Part shown: piece by piece, positions 6,985 to 7,037 of the stretch
Numbering within the stretch: position 1 is the first letter of the stretch
Layout of the letters: each line of letters begins with the position of its first letter
Assembly: GCA_004553095.1 (NCBI GenBank)
Contig: SFMJ01000089.1
Coordinates: 1-7,037 of the forward strand
Length of the DNA: 7,037 nt
Source of the DNA: Bacteroidales bacterium
GTDB lineage: Bacteria; Bacteroidota; Bacteroidia; Bacteroidales; Muribaculaceae
Direction: 5' to 3'
The notes under the pieces: model-generated
What the model was told of the DNA's origin: nothing
The model's database searches: none
The model's input: the letters and a program-made list of their open reading frames with translations, nothing else
Program-made: the position numbers and the translations under genes

Positions 6985-7037
6985 TTAGCCTTCGATGATA
7001 GCATCGTTAGGGCAAACAGATGCACAACTGCCGCAAC
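6985..7037 (-). CDS. 4Fe-4S ferredoxin, C-terminal end only
   Basis: The last 17 residues of a gene that enters from the right edge read CGSCASVCPNDAIIEG and a stop codon, preceded by two bases of a broken codon. The CxxC and CxxxCP spacing is the second half of a bacterial 4Fe-4S motif, and the PNDAI ending followed closely by the stop is typical of the small two-cluster ferredoxins of Bacteroidota, which carry electrons in the cytoplasm. The first cluster motif and the start lie outside the window, so a larger protein ending in a ferredoxin domain cannot be excluded. A hairpin terminator lies 18 nt after the stop, which makes it a unit separate from the dut operon. Confidence 0.85.
   Translation of the reverse strand, partial: CGSCASVCPNDAIIEG

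Noticed and set aside
6596..6988. Plus-strand frame of 130 residues over dut and the intergenic region
   Set aside because: It is antisense to dut motifs and runs through the terminator hairpin; no domain is recognisable.

Overview
The window looks like a chromosomal segment of a Bacteroidales bacterium. Muribaculaceae or a relative is my guess, but the species cannot be fixed from the sequence. Three things point there: the gene order dUTPase, TPR protein, DUF4292 protein, EnvC-like protein, which I know from Bacteroidota genomes; the absence of Shine-Dalgarno sequences before the starts; and a TAnnTTTG-type -7 box ahead of the first gene. Every gene I can support is on the minus strand, so transcription runs from the right edge to the left.

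Right edge (6985-7037): the last codons of a small 4Fe-4S ferredoxin. A hairpin with a T-rich tail (6926-6967) follows it, then a 167-nt intergenic region with a candidate promoter. Centre (6817 down to 1875): a tight run of four genes with gaps of 15, 28 and 10 nt, very likely one operon. They are dut, a 639-residue exported TPR protein, a 255-residue exported DUF4292 protein, and a 584-residue EnvC-like protein with a coiled coil and a degenerate LytM domain. Left (1825 down to 1): after a 49-nt gap comes a 317-residue FemAB/GNAT-like acyltransferase. After another 32 nt comes a glycosyltransferase-61-like gene that is open all the way to the window edge, so its end is missing.

How the genes may work together: dUTPase removes dUTP in the cytoplasm and is probably linked to the rest only by co-transcription. 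The TPR, DUF4292 and EnvC-like proteins all carry signal peptides and should act in the periplasm or at the envelope. The EnvC-like protein probably regulates a peptidoglycan amidase rather than cutting peptidoglycan itself. The acyltransferase and GT61-like enzyme are types found with surface-polysaccharide synthesis, and the GT61-like gene looks more AT-rich than its neighbours. The left part may be the start of a polysaccharide gene set placed directly behind a conserved envelope operon.

I see no tRNA, rRNA, CRISPR array, insertion sequence, integrase or defence system. No stretch over 300 nt lacks a gene. The oddest features are the Ser/Lys repeat tract and Lys/Gln-rich linker of the EnvC-like protein, the lack of a lipobox on the DUF4292 protein, and the junction with the polysaccharide-type genes.
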